From: Rhododendron vialii
Lineage: Eukaryota > Streptophyta > Magnoliopsida > Ericales > Ericaceae
NCBI RefSeq assembly: GCF_030253575.1
Contig: NC_080569.1
Coordinates: forward strand, 1,074,001-1,138,000
Reading direction: 5' to 3'
Length of the DNA stretch: 64,000 bases
Below, piece after piece: positions 35,476-47,035 of the stretch (position 1 is its first letter; each line of letters opens with the position of its first letter). The notes under the pieces were generated by a model, which worked only from the letters and a program-made list of their open reading frames with translations, was not told the DNA's origin and did not search any database. Position numbers and translations under genes: made by a program.

Positions 35476-35697
35476 CCCTGTCAACATGGTTTTAAAGGAC
35501 TTCGCAGGTAGAAGATGAGAAGTCTTAATGATTATACACGACGTCGTTTTGATAAACATCCCGTGTTGAACATGCGAGCTTAGGTCGACGCCTTTTTGAG
35601 AAAACTCGCGCCTGTCCTATGCGAGTTCCTAATGTGTGCCAGTACGATTCAGATAACCGAACTCCAGTCGTCGTCGTCCCCATTTCTCCCAAGATTT

Positions 35698-35701
<4 letters not shown>

Positions 35702-35780
<79 letters not shown>
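35702..35780. repeat. compound (TC)n(TA)n microsatellite
   Basis: About 21 TC units followed by about 18 TA units. It sits in the 5'-UTR-like module that recurs at 50.7 kb without the microsatellite. Confidence 0.95.
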
Positions 35781-35783
<3 letters not shown>

Positions 35784-35819
35784 TATTGTATTTCACTGAT
35801 GAATGTTCGTTCATAAACA

Positions 35820-37290
35820 GGCGTGAATCCTCTACAAGTTGATTCTGTCCTCACATTTTTAGGTATGTGAAACCTCAATTATTATCTGAATTGTATACGA
35901 TTCAATCCGTCTGTTATTCTTTCCGCTAATTTTTTTTACACTCATTACATATTATTTGCTTACTTTTCTTTCTGAAATGAAACATGATCAAGCAAAGGCA
36001 AATCAGATGCATTGAAGGAACAACCATCAAATCAAATCTCTTGGTTCTCTATGCAGATTACAATGCCAATATCCATAGAAATATATGCTAAAAAAAAACC
36101 CATTTAGCAGAGTGCTACCCCAAAACCTAATAACTCAAATAGCATCAGGCAGCTACTTCGCTTACAAATTAATCATCTTCCTCCAAAACATAGTTGAACT
36201 TTACTGGAAGACCATTGAGTTCTAACATCCTATGTTTTAGCAGTTTGACGTTTCGATAATCTTCTCTATTAGGTCGAAAAACACATTGAACACGACATAG
36301 AAGGAATCTTAATTCAAGATCAGCTGAGTCCCTCTATGTATCTCCCAATAAGGACGTGTTAAATGTCAGCCGTCCTGCCAGACACCGTTTCTTTGGAAAA
36401 TGCAGATTATAGAGCGAAAATTCTAAACCTCGTTTAAGAGAATGATTTGGTGTAGAAAGTCTCAAATTCAAGATCTTTCGCTGTGCGAATTTCCTGAGAA
36501 ACGAAATACATTTTGTTTGTTTGGTTTGGTTTGGTTAGGGAACGATGAGGAAATATAAGTTGTTACTTATCAAATACCTTCAGTCTCTTTTGTTACCCAT
36601 GGAAAACAAACTTTTCTCAGTAGGCTTCATTTCACTTTAACTAGCCTTCCTTTCAATGTAGCTGTATTGTGATTGAAAGTAAAAACTAGCACCTTGTCTA
36701 GTGATCAAAATTGTATTGTCCCGTTGTGGAATTCTTTCAGAACAGCTGGCGTTGAAATGTTATGAAAGGGGCATGGCAATCATCCAAACCACCAAAAAAG
36801 GTACATGAACCTTCTCACCTTATCTTTATAAGATAAGAGAGTGATATTTGTGGGATGATGAAGAACCAACCTCTCTTGGGAAGGACAAAAATGCAATTTT
36901 ACTACTCATTCTTATGAACTGACTGACAGTCCCACGACTCCCACCTTTTTTGGATTATAAAGATATTAACCAACTGTTTTTGCAACATCAATGTTGGTTT
37001 GGAACAGTTCCTATGATCAAGTGAGAGTTGTTTTCAGTGAATTTCCTTTTCTGCCAGAGCCAAGATTTCAGTGGATTAGTAAATCAAAGTCCTCTTTGTC
37101 GATGTTGTTACTTCTTTTTTTTTTTCCTTTTTCTGATCTATCGAATTGATAGTGGTTTTTTATCGCTAAATTACAGCGTATTGGCTGGTGCTTGATTTTG
37201 CTCTCATGTAATGAGGAGGCTATGCACCCGTTTTGGCTTCTTTTAGATAAATGCTAGTGTCTGTCAACAAGCCACGGAGTAGACTCTTAA
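35820..37290. repeat. segmental duplication unit, including a second beta-glucosidase promoter copy
   Basis: 35820-36560 matches 38430-38985 (for example ATATATGCTAAAAAAAA, AACTTTACTGGAAGACCATT). 36575-37290 matches 47035-47745 (ATGGCAATCATCCAAACCAC and onward), and its end matches the beta-glucosidase 5' UTR at 28680-28840. Homology stops within the leader at about 37290, where LINE-derived sequence begins, so the coding part is absent. Confidence 0.85.
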
Positions 37291-38400
37291 GCATTCTTAT
37301 CCCAAAGTGGTTTGATACAAAGGATACCCCTTGCTGGACCGCTTACAGCAATGGTACCTTTTCTGTGAAAGCTACATATCAGTTCTTGGCAAACCATTTC
37401 TCCCCCACATTTCAATTGGAAATGGATTTGGGCGTTAAGAATTCCTGCCAAACTCAAAAGTTTTCTATGGCTGTTGATACATGGAAATATCCTTACTAAC
37501 CATTAGCATTGTATCTGTAATTTGCCAGATAGTGATCTTTGCCCTCGTTGCAATTTGGAGAGAGAAGATCTCAAGCGCCTATTTTTTGACTGCCCTCTTA
37601 GTGCTAACATTTGGTTGCAGTTACCCGCAATCAAAGGAGCCCTCACGGCTAGCATGGAGGAATGGAAAGAGTGGCTTCATACCAATGTCAACCACTCCAG
37701 AACAAACTCACAGGGTTATTTCTTAAGTGTCCTAGTTTTAGTTACACTTTGGAAAATTTGGCTTGCTAAAAATGGAAAAAGTCTTTGATGATGTCATTGT
37801 TAGTTCATTTGATATTTGCTTTACTCGTGCTAAATTTGCCCATGAAATTGGGAAGAGTTTTACATCTGTTGCTTGTGCTAAACCTAGACAAATTAGACTG
37901 ATTGCATGGAATTTTCCAGGTACGGGAAAGCTGAAGTTAAACACTGATGGAAATCCGGGACCTGCTGGGTTTGGAGGAGTTTTTTGAGAGGAGAGAGGGC
38001 ATTGGATGCTGGGATTTCTAGGACGGGTGGAAGACTGTACGAGCCTTGAGGCCGAACTTTTGTGGATTTTTAGAGGCCTGGAGATGATCCAAAATCATGG
38101 TATGGAGGCTATGTAAATTGACACCAACTCAGCAACCGCCATTGCTATGACAACTGAGGAGTACCCTGACCACTCCCCACACAAAGTGCTGATCCAAGAG
38201 TGAAAGGTGCTGCTAGAGGCTACAGGATGTCTTCTCAAGCATACATTCCGTGAGGGAAACCAAGTGGTGGATAGACTCGCCAATGTGTTTGTAAACCAAG
38301 AGGACAAGATGATGTTGCATGTTATCCCGCCCGACGACATTATTCCGCTGCTTGAGGAGGACATGCGGGGCATGGATTTTGAGCGTTTCTATTTTTTTTT
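37290..38400 (+). mobile_element. LINE-type fragment: zf-RVT and RNase H domains, decayed
   Basis: Three frames in turn encode CWTAYSNGTFSVKATYQFL, then a zinc-binding reverse-transcriptase motif (LCPRCNLEREDLKRLFFDCP), then an RNase H-like domain with KLNTDGNPGPAGFGGVF, SLEAEL, IDTNSATA and FREGNQVVDRLAN. These are typical of the 3' half of plant non-LTR retroelements. Frameshifts (near 37425 and 37780) and stops (TGA at 37986, TAG and TGA further on) inactivate it. It interrupts the second beta-glucosidase copy. Confidence 0.8.
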
Positions 38401-38429
38401 TCATTTCCAGATAGTAGCCAGGAAGAGTA

Positions 38430-38985
38430 ATTGGGTGTCAATCCTTTACAAATTAATTCTGGCCTCACATATTCTGGTGTGCGAAAGCTCAATTTTTATC
38501 CGAATTGTATACATTCAATCAGTCTCTTATTCATTCAATTTTTATCCGAATTGATAGATTAACTTTCTTCACTTTTCCCCCCCTAAGTTTACAGAATCAA
38601 GCAAAGGCACATCAGTTGTATTGAAGGAAGTAACCATCAAATCAAATTCCCTTGGTTTTCTATACAGATTATAATACCACAATCCATAGAAATATATGCT
38701 AAAAAAAACCCCATTTAGCGGAGTGCTACCCCAAAACCTAATTAATCATCTTCTTCCAATACATAGTTGAACTTTACTGGAAGACCATTGTGTTCTAAGT
38801 TCTAACATCCTACGTTTTACTAGCAGTTTGACATTTCGATAATCTCCTCAATCTATTAGTTCTAAATCTCGTTTAAGAGAATGTTTGTGGTGTAGAAAGT
38901 CTCAAATTTAGGATCTTTTGCTGTGTGAATTTGCTGAGAAATGAAATAATTTTTGTTTGTTTGTTTGCTTGGGAAGCTGTCCGAA
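38430..38985. repeat. second copy of the 35.8-36.6 kb segment
   Basis: Collinear with 35820-36560 with moderate divergence and small indels. It is interrupted at about 38985 by LINE sequence, and homology to the original resumes at about 47035. Confidence 0.85.
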
Positions 38986-39312
38986 ATCGATTCCCTGTTC
39001 AACAGTGGCCTAAAGTTTGTGGTTCCAGAAGGATGTTCCTAGGTGGGCGTTTATCCTATGGTTGGCTTTCAAGAAGTGATTAAGTACTAAAGACCGGATT
39101 GTTAGCTGGGGGATGATTGTAAATGAAACTTGTCCTTTATGTTCTCAGGCCAATGAATCTCACCAACATTTGTTCTTTGATTGCACTTTTTCTAGAGCTG
39201 TTTGGCTTAAAGTGTGGGGTAAGTTATCTCTGCAGTGGGTCTTTTACAGCTCTCGGATGTGGTGGAATGGTTTACTCTTGATGTAAAGAAGCATGATTTT
39301 CGAGGTAGAGCC
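38986..39312 (+). mobile_element. LINE fragment, 5' portion (split by the copia element)
   Basis: Encodes a second zf-RVT motif (CPLCSQANESHQHLFFDC, then AVWLKVWGKL). It is not the same sequence as the 37.3-kb LINE. The remainder lies at 46650-47035. Confidence 0.75.
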
Positions 39313-39874
39313 TGTTGGGAAACCGAATCCCCAAGACCCAGTAATGACGCGTACCGATTAGACAACAAAAATTGTAAAACCCTATAAAGCGGAATTAGGG
39401 TTCTACCTCAACTCCCTGCGACACGAACGCTGGTTGAACTTGTTATAGCACGTCTTGCTATAAACCACGAATACTGCTCGACCGTACCTTACGATCTTCT
39501 ATCGTATTCCCTGCACGTCTAGAACACGAACCAAGTGTGGACTCTTTCGTGATCTGTTTGCTCTCTCTAAGCCTGCTTCTATTTACTGAATAATAGAAAA
39601 ACATCCTACTGACCTAGAGAGCATAACGTGTATATATAGGGCTACGATAGGGACCTAAGGAGTAATAAGTCTGGGCTCCCAGTGTAAATAAGAAAACTTA
39701 ATCCCACCAGGATTCTATTTCTTATTTCACTAATTATAATTCACCCCACTACAGAATTATAATTGCACTCCCGTCCTTATTTCAATTATATTACGAGCTC
39801 CATGATATTAAATACTCATTAATCTCCCCACGTTAAGATTACAGATACCCGTTGATTAAAATAAATTACTAACA
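39313..39874 (-). repeat. 3' LTR of the copia element
   Basis: 562 bp. On the element strand it starts TGTTAGTAATTT and ends TTTCCCAACA. TATATATAGG lies at about 39631-39640 (plus-strand reading), consistent with an LTR promoter. Confidence 0.96.
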
Positions 39875-39890
39875 ATCTCCCACTTAATCA
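39875..39890 (-). other. polypurine tract
   Basis: On the element strand AAGTGGGAGAT directly precedes the 3' LTR, as expected for the plus-strand primer. Confidence 0.85.
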
Positions 39891-40755
39891 ACATCTTAAC
39901 TTGAGACTATCCGCTTAACTTATTCGATATGTCGGATACAAATATCCACCTGCAGGGTTTGACATAATCGAAACTTATAAGCTTACTCAAGGGGTATCAT
40001 CAATCCCTATCGGGACGTGGATTCCATTAATAATTAATAGTTGTCATATACATAATGTTGCTACCCAATTCACCGAGACTATTGACCGTACAAAGATCTC
40101 ACTCTTTAATGAATCAAAGTCAACAACATTAAATATATACTTCTAATAATTATCTTTGAATTAAGATCATAAGCATTCATAATAACCATGAGATTCCAAT
40201 TGTCTTATAAAGTTAGTATAAAGACAATTACCTCAATACGGTCCCGTTCAATACACACAAAGTATACTAGCACAATGAGTTGGAATTAACACCATTCCCT
40301 GTAGTCAAGAAAAACCTACTAAAATATTGTGCTACAGTCCTACCGATGGTGTGTCAAATTCCATCTAAGACTGTGAACCATAACTTATATTCCACAAGAA
40401 CCGATGATCCAATCTTCTGTGTGTAAGCCGTACTCTACACACTGGATTATCTACTATGTAGAATAAAAGACCCACATGCACAACATACAAAAGTATCATG
40501 CAAATATTGCCCATAAAAGATTCTCATCAAAAATGGATAAAACTGATTAATAATTAAATATTAATCCATCATATAAAAACATAACTTTTACATAATCTCC
40601 TAACAAACTCCCACTAAGACTCAAAACCATACTGCCATGCATCTCACTCCCATTCCTTCTACGTGACTATCAAAAGTCTTAGCTGGTAAGCTCTTCGTAA
40701 AAGGATCTGCCAGGTTATTCGCTGATGCAATCTTGGTCACAGCAACATCACCTCT
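39891..40755 (-). other. copia 3' noncoding region
   Basis: About 865 bp between the end of pol and the polypurine tract, without an open frame. Longer than in compact copia elements. Confidence 0.6.
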
Positions 40756-43101
40756 CTATACGATCTCTCGAATCAGATGATACTTACGCTCAATGTGTCT
40801 GCCCTTCTTGTGAGTCCTTGGCTCCTTCGAATTAGCAACTGCACCGCTATTGTCACAATAGAGTGTAATGGCTGATTGCACTGAAGGGACCACTTCCAGA
40901 TCCAACAAAAAGTTTCTAAGCCAAACAGCCTCCTTGGCTGCTTCAGAAGCTGCCACATACTCTGCCTCCATGGTAGAATCAGCAATGCAAGATTGTTTGA
41001 TACTCCTCCAACTTATAGCTCCACCTCCCAAGGTAAACACATATCCTGAGGTAGACTTTCTGGAATCCCTATCTGACATGAAGTCTGAGTCTGTGTACCC
41101 ATGAGGTACCAGACTATCTGACTGGAACACCAACATATGATCTCTAGTTCTTTTCAGATACTTGAGTATATGTTTCACTGCAGTCCAATGTTCTTGCCCT
41201 GGATTAGACTGAAATCTGCTAACCATGCCAACGGCAAAGCAAATATCAGGTCTAGTACACAACATAGCATACATAAGGCTTCCTACTGCCGAGGCATAAG
41301 GAACTGCCTTCATTTTCTCCATCTCTTCAGGTGTTTTAGGACACTGATCCTTGGATAGATTGATTCCATGTCTAAAAGGGAGGAACCCTTTCTTGGAATC
41401 TTGCATGCTAAAACGGGCTAGAATGACATCGATATAAGTAGCTTGTGATAAGCCCAACATCCTATTCTTGCGATCTCGTATAAGCTTAATCCCTAGGATG
41501 TGACTAGCTTCTCCCAAGTCCTTCATTTCGAATTGGCCGGATAACCACACTTTCACTGAAGATAACACTCCCACATCGTTTCCGATGAGCAGGATATCAT
41601 CGACATATAGTACTAAAAACACTACAACTTTTCCGTTGCGCTTCTTGTACACACATGACTCATCCGGACATTGATCAAAACTAAAAGACTTGATTGCTTG
41701 ATCAAAACGAATGTTCCAAGATCTAGATGCCTGCTTAAGCCCATAAATAGACTTCTTAAGCTTGCACAACATGTGCTCCTGACCTTTTGCTATGAATCCA
41801 TCTAGTTGCACCATATAGATACACTCATCCAGATTTCCATTAAGGAACGCGGTCTTTACATCCATTTGCCAAATCTCGTAATCGAGATGAGCCGCAATGG
41901 ATAAGAGAGTCCGAATGGACTTAAGCATGGCTACTGGCGAAAAAGTTTCCTCATAATCGATCCCTTCTTTCTGAGTATACCCTTTCGCAACAAGCCTAGC
42001 TTTGAAGGTATGCACCTTCCCGTCCGCCCCTCTCTTCTTCTTATAGATCCACTTGCACCCAATGGGTTTAATCTCTTCAGGTGGTTCTACAAGATCCCAG
42101 ACCCGATTAGAGTACATAGACTCCATCTCTGATTTCATAGCCTTTTGCCAAAGTTCCACATCTTTATCTTGAAGTGCCTCATTGTAGTTACAGGGTTCAG
42201 CATGTTGATCATCACGGATCATTTCAAAAAACTCTCCCAACAACGTATACCGACTGGGTGGAACAATAACCCTCCCACTACGACGAGGTACCGATGTGTC
42301 AATAGGTGCCTCTACAAATATCTCTTGTGGCATTTCCTCCTGCACTATTGGTGGTAAAGAAGTTTGTGCCGGTCTCTCTCCTCTCAATTCTTCTAGAACA
42401 ATTTTACTTCTGGGTTTGTGGTCTATCACATAGTCCTCTTCTAAGAACCGGGCATTAGTGCTAACAATGACCTTCTTATCCGCAGGACTATAAAACAGTC
42501 CACCTCTCGTTCCTCTAGGGTACCCCACAAACAAGCAAACTTCTGTTCTCGATGCCAACTTATCTGCGTTCCCATTCAGCACATGTGCTGGACTACCCCA
42601 AACCCGAACATGCTGGAGACTAGGTTTGCGCCCAATCCATAGTTCTGTGGGTGTAGATGGTACTGACTTAGATGGTACCAAGTTAAGAATATACGCTGCT
42701 GTTTCTAGTGCATGTCCCCAAAATGAAATTGGTAAATCTGAATAACTCATCATTGATCTTACCATATCCATAAGAGTCCTATTCCTTCTCTCTGCTACAC
42801 CATTTTGTTGTGGCATACCTGGAGCTGACAATTGGGATGTAATCCCTTCAGCTGACAAGTAGTCCCTAAACTCTCCCAAGAGGTATTCACCACCACGATC
42901 AGATCGTAGTGTCTTGAGACATTTACCCAAACGCTTTTCCGTTTCCGCCCTATACTCCCTGAATTTCTCAAAGCATTCGGACTTACGGTGCATCAAATAA
43001 ATGTATCCATACCTTGAGTAATCGTCAATAAAAGTGACAAAGTACTCAAAACCACCTCTAGCTTGGATATTCATAGGCCCACACAAATCAGAGTGAACCA
43101 A
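40756..43101 (-). CDS. pol: copia pol: integrase core, reverse transcriptase, RNase H
   Basis: An uninterrupted 781-codon frame. It begins in the integrase core (HSDLCGPMNI, FIDDYSRYGYIYLM, then the glutamate in PQQNGVAERRNRT). It continues through the reverse transcriptase (KARLVAKGYTQKEGIDYEETFSPV, active site YVDDILL) and ends with RNase H (YTDSDFMSDRDSRKSTSGY, MEAEYVAASEAAKE). The integrase zinc-binding part (LRLGHIN, CESCLEGK) lies upstream in other frames because of a T-run frameshift near 43140, so this is not an independent gene. Confidence 0.93.
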   Translation of the reverse strand: MVHSDLCGPMNIQARGGFEYFVTFIDDYSRYGYIYLMHRKSECFEKFREYRAETEKRLGKCLKTLRSDRGGEYLLGEFRDYLSAEGITSQLSAPGMPQQNGVAERRNRTLMDMVRSMMSYSDLPISFWGHALETAAYILNLVPSKSVPSTPTELWIGRKPSLQHVRVWGSPAHVLNGNADKLASRTEVCLFVGYPRGTRGGLFYSPADKKVIVSTNARFLEEDYVIDHKPRSKIVLEELRGERPAQTSLPPIVQEEMPQEIFVEAPIDTSVPRRSGRVIVPPSRYTLLGEFFEMIRDDQHAEPCNYNEALQDKDVELWQKAMKSEMESMYSNRVWDLVEPPEEIKPIGCKWIYKKKRGADGKVHTFKARLVAKGYTQKEGIDYEETFSPVAMLKSIRTLLSIAAHLDYEIWQMDVKTAFLNGNLDECIYMVQLDGFIAKGQEHMLCKLKKSIYGLKQASRSWNIRFDQAIKSFSFDQCPDESCVYKKRNGKVVVFLVLYVDDILLIGNDVGVLSSVKVWLSGQFEMKDLGEASHILGIKLIRDRKNRMLGLSQATYIDVILARFSMQDSKKGFLPFRHGINLSKDQCPKTPEEMEKMKAVPYASAVGSLMYAMLCTRPDICFAVGMVSRFQSNPGQEHWTAVKHILKYLKRTRDHMLVFQSDSLVPHGYTDSDFMSDRDSRKSTSGYVFTLGGGAISWRSIKQSCIADSTMEAEYVAASEAAKEAVWLRNFLLDLEVVPSVQSAITLYCDNSGAVANSKEPRTHKKGRHIERKYHLIREIV

Positions 43102-43138
43102 TTCTAACGGCTCTTTGGCTCTATATCCTTTTGCTGAA

Positions 43139-43277
43139 AAAAGGCCTTTTGGTCATCTTACCTTCCAAACATGATTCACAGACTGGAAGTTCCTTAACTT
43201 CTAATGAACCTAAAGGTCCATCTTTAACCAGTCTAGAAATCCTATTCAGATTAATATGACCAAGACGTAAGTGTCAA
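43139..43277 (-). pseudogene. copia GAG-pre-integrase segment with two lesions
   Basis: Translates to LRLGHINLNRIS and CESCLEGK in the protease frame, but a TGA stands at 43275-43277 where the family normally has Trp before HLRLGH. A six-T run near 43143 then shifts the frame by one base before the integrase core. Confidence 0.75.
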
Positions 43278-43729
43278 AGATACGTTTGGTTCAATTTCGA
43301 AGGCTCTTTTCTCTTGCATGGTAAATTATTAGTGTTATTCAATTCATGCAGTTGCACTGTAGGAAATATAGGATTTATAATGTAGAGATCATCCACCAAT
43401 GAACCAGAACAGATAAAACGTTTATTTAACTTAATAACCACAGAGTCACTAAAATAAACCAAATATCCATCCTTTATTAACTTAGAAACTGAAACCAAGT
43501 TTCTTCTAATAGTAGGAACATAAAGACAATCTCTCAAAATTAAACTCCTATTACTACTAAAATTTAAAAAAATATTTCCTACTGCAACTGCTGCCACTCT
43601 CGTAGCATTTCCCATATGTAGATAAATCTCCCCATCACTGAGTCTTCTGGTTTCCTGGAACCCCTGCAATGAATTGCAAACATGATTAGTGGCTCCCGTA
43701 TCTACACACCAGGTACTGGTAGATAACAC
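43274..43729 (-). CDS. copia aspartic protease segment
   Basis: Contains WCVDTGATNHVCN (the DTGA active site) followed by the usual copia protease core with LRDCLYVPTIRRNLVSVSKL. It is in the same frame as gag, separated only by a TAA at 43769. Confidence 0.88.
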   Translation of the reverse strand: MLSTSTWCVDTGATNHVCNSLQGFQETRRLSDGEIYLHMGNATRVAAVAVGNIFLNFSSNRSLILRDCLYVPTIRRNLVSVSKLIKDGYLVYFSDSVVIKLNKRFICSGSLVDDLYIINPIFPTVQLHELNNTNNLPCKRKEPSKLNQTYL

Positions 43730-43768
43730 CGCTAAACATGATTCAACAACTAGTGAAAAAGATTTACC

Positions 43769-44584
43769 TTATTTGTTCACTTTATTGAGAAAAATCGGAC
43801 ATTCCTTCTTCCAGTGTCCTTTCTGCTTGCAGTGAAAACACTTGCCCGTAGGCTTTTTCACTCCACCTTGAGGCGCATGAACTGCCTCCACAACCTTTTT
43901 CTGAGACTTATTCTGCTTCTTCTTGCCTTTCGGCTTAGAAGTAGAAGCCTTCTCAGCCACTAGCACTGATGGTGGTTTCTTCGCAACCAAAAGACCCTCA
44001 GCTGCTTGGAGTTCCTTAAGAAGTTTCGCCAAAGATAAATGCATTTTGTTCATAGAATAAGTCAGGCGAAACTGCTTAAAACTCTCAGACTGCAGTGAGT
44101 TGAGAACGAAATCGATCTGGGTTTCCCCATCAATTTCAGCTCCAAGGATCTCTAGTTCATTAAGAAGAGCTATCATCTTTAGAACATGATCCCTAACCGG
44201 GGTCCCTTCAACATGGGTGATGCTCACCAATTCTTTCATAGCAACTAGCCTTGCTGCCCGATTCTGATCCCCAAACATTTCTTTGAGGTTCAGCATCATA
44301 TCAGAAGCAGTTTCCATAGCTTGATGCTGATGTTGCAATATATTCGACATAGAAGCCAAAATATAACACCGCGCCATCTCATCAGCCTTAACCCAATCTT
44401 TATAAGGCTTTGCTTCCTGTTCTGTGGCATTTTCTTCAGGTATAAGAGGGCACGCCGTAGTAAGCACATATTTGTGGCCCTCAGCAGTTAACACAATATT
44501 CAAGTTTCTTTTCCAGTCAACATAGTTTGGTCCAGTAAGTTTATTTTCTTTGAGAATAATGGCAAGTGGATTGAAAGAGCCCAT
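43769..44584 (-). CDS. gag: copia gag (capsid/nucleocapsid)
   Basis: 271 residues starting MGSFNPLAIILKENKLTGPN. It has the UBN2-type gag fold with the motif NYVDWKRNL, a lysine-rich stretch, and a CCHC zinc knuckle CFHCKQKGHWKKEC near the C-terminus. Ends LNKVNK-stop; the frame continues into the protease after that stop. Confidence 0.92.
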   Translation of the reverse strand: MGSFNPLAIILKENKLTGPNYVDWKRNLNIVLTAEGHKYVLTTACPLIPEENATEQEAKPYKDWVKADEMARCYILASMSNILQHQHQAMETASDMMLNLKEMFGDQNRAARLVAMKELVSITHVEGTPVRDHVLKMIALLNELEILGAEIDGETQIDFVLNSLQSESFKQFRLTYSMNKMHLSLAKLLKELQAAEGLLVAKKPPSVLVAEKASTSKPKGKKKQNKSQKKVVEAVHAPQGGVKKPTGKCFHCKQKGHWKKECPIFLNKVNK

Positions 44585-46068
44585 TTTTGAATCTGAGAAT
44601 CAAATAACATAACAATCAATTATGAAGGGCAATAAAAATTTTGAATTTCATTTTAATATTGGTTCCCTCTACCACATGTTAAAAGAAAAACATTGGCAAC
44701 CCTACACACCGTGAAGAGCATGCCTCGATGGGAAGTCTCTACTCTTTATCATTCGTGTAGATAGGCATAACCTTTTAATTTTACTATCTAGACACTATAC
44801 CGTGCCAAGCAAAATTAAATAGCCAATATAACTTCGGTCCTATAAATAATAATAGTGACTCAGATGGTGAGGATACTATTATTTACAGCTAAGTGTATAC
44901 CATTACCTAGCCCCATGACCCATTGTTCCGTTATGAATTACCTCAGATGGTGTAGTAATTCACACAACAATCATCATAGACCTATCCTTTAAGGAAGTCT
45001 GTACCGATGAGAGCATAATTAATTTTGCCCGATGGGGGGGAAGGTTTTAAAACCATCACACAAAATTAATTACCTCATCTACATACTAGTAATGGAGACC
45101 GTGGGATTTATAAAAATAAACTCCCTCTCCCACTTAGTTATTTAAAAAAAATTTGTGAGGGTTATCAAAAATTTTAAGTTTGCAAAAAACGTGATCTAGG
45201 TCAAAAGCCATATATTACCATGTTGTGCCAATATGGTAAACTATCACATATGTAAACAATCATAGAAACATGCATAAACATAATTTAGGAAACATAATAA
45301 AATATGCATCCCAACTATTATGGTCAAAGATGCAATCCTTGAGCAACAAGGAATCCTTCCAATCTTGAAATCCTTAAGCAATAAGGAGTCCTTCCAAACT
45401 TGAAATCCTTCGGCTATACTTGTGTAGAAGATTTAGATAGTTTGAATCAATCAAAAAAACCAAAATCCAACCGTGCTTAGGCAAGAAATTTCGGATTTAA
45501 CATATTCCCGCGTAAACTGCACAGCCTTCAGTATTTTGGCCATATCTTCTTCATCTGACCTCCAATTGAAGTGATTCAAATTGGGTTGGATTCGAAATTC
45601 AATTATCTACAACTTTCGTGAAGAACAGATTTTCTGATTCCAATGTTTACTGGGTCGAAATAGCCCTGCAATCAAACCCTACGAATCTGAAAAAAAACTG
45701 TTGCGAGCCAAATAACTTGAATCTTTTGTATCTACCATCTTCGATCTCCGAATAACCGTCGAATGCTATTACAATCGAAGAAACATACAAATATCGATCT
45801 TATGCCTCCATTGGAGTTCACATGCTACGTTAATTATTACAACCACGAAAAATAATCATGGCACCCAATAAATAACACATGCTACGTTAATTATTACAAC
45901 CACGAAAAAATTATCGTGGGATCCAATCACATAAAACCAATAAAAATCATGTGACCATAATAGCTGGGTAAGAACGCTGCAAAACAAGGGTTAGCACAGT
46001 TCTACGTTCTACCCTCTATAACCTACGGACAACATGGCTTGTTTAATCCATACGCGTGATTACAACCT
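44585..46068 (-). other. copia 5' leader
   Basis: About 1.5 kb of noncoding sequence between primer site and gag. It contains a direct repeat with 57-bp period (ACATGCTACGTTAATTATTA at 45820 and 45877). Confidence 0.6.
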
Positions 46069-46081
46069 GGCTTTGATACCA
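46069..46081 (-). other. primer binding site
   Basis: On the element strand TGGTATCAAAGCC begins one base after the 5' LTR. It is close to the complement of initiator tRNA-Met 3' ends used by copia elements (TGGTATCAGAGC). Confidence 0.88.
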
Positions 46082-46082
46082 C

Positions 46083-46644
46083 TATTGGGAAACCGAATCC
46101 CCAAGACCCAGTAATGACGCGTACAGATTAGACAACAAAAATTGTAAAACCCTATAAAGCGGAATTAGGGTTCTACCTCAACTCCCTGCGACACGAACGC
46201 TGGTTGAACTTGTTATAGCACGTCTTGCTATAAACCACGAATACTGCTCGACCGTACCTTACGATCTTCTATCGTATTCCCTGCACGTCTAGAACACGAA
46301 CCAAGTGTGGACTCTTTCGTGATCTGTTTGCTCTCTCTAAGCCTGCTTCTATTTACTGAATAATAGAAAAACATCCTACTGACCTAGAGAGCATAACGTG
46401 TATATATAGGGCTACGATAGGGACCTAAGGAGTAATAAGTCTGGGCTCCCAGTGTAAATAAGAAAACTTAATCCCACCAGGATTCTATTTCTTATTTCAC
46501 TAATTATAATTCACCCCACTACAGAATTATAATTGCACTCCCGTCCTTATTTCAATTATATTACGAGCTCCATGATATTAAATACTCATTAATCTCCCCA
46601 CGTTAAGATTACAGATACCCGTTGATTAAAATAAATTACTAACA
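46083..46644 (-). repeat. 5' LTR of the copia element
   Basis: 562 bp, near-identical to the 3' LTR. Its terminal CA has become TA on the element strand. Confidence 0.96.
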
Positions 46645-47035
46645 GAGCCATGAAAGGATCTTTAGCTGCTAGTGTATATGCAATCTGGAGGGAAAGGAAC
46701 TACAGAGTCTTTCAACAAAAGTCTTTGCCAGCAGACTGTGTGGTTCAAATGACAATTAATTCTACAACAGCTTTCCTGAGTTCAACATAAGGGGCTCTGC
46801 GAATGTTAGCTAACAGGCTGTTATGTGTTACCTGGGGCCTCTTTGGAAGATCTATTCTCCTTTCATGGATCTGTTTTTTGCTGTAGCTAGGTGTCTAGTT
46901 GTGTATAGAGTTTGCTCCTGTTATTTTGTTTTCCTTTGATGAGTTGTTGCAAGTTAGTTGTATAGCCAGGGCAATCTCCCTGGATTGGTTGGTCATTGGT
47001 TGAGCTTTTATAAAAGTAGTGTACTTGTCAGGAAA
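46645..47035 (+). mobile_element. LINE fragment, 3' portion
   Basis: Continues the LINE after the copia target duplication (SLAASVYAIWRERNYRVFQQ). It runs into a 3' noncoding end with TTTTATAAAAGTAGTGTACTTGTC and a short A run at about 47033, where the segmental duplication resumes. Confidence 0.75.

Larger units (their letters stand above)
39313..46644 (-). mobile_element. Ty1/copia LTR retrotransposon, young but non-autonomous
   Basis: 7,332 bp, on the minus strand, bounded by 562-bp LTRs and by target duplications GAGCC (39308-39312 and 46645-46649). Domain order gag, protease, integrase, reverse transcriptase, RNase H is the copia order. The only LTR differences I could find are 39314/46084 (G to A in the terminal TG of one LTR) and one C/A at 39349/46119, so insertion is recent. 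The coding region carries an in-frame stop after gag, a nonsense codon after the protease and a one-base frameshift before the integrase core. It sits inside a LINE fragment, which sits inside a segmental duplication. Confidence 0.97.

Noticed and set aside
37251-38373. A possible host gene at 37.3-38.4 kb
   Set aside because: Domains are zf-RVT and RNase H of a non-LTR retroelement, with frameshifts and stops; not a host gene.
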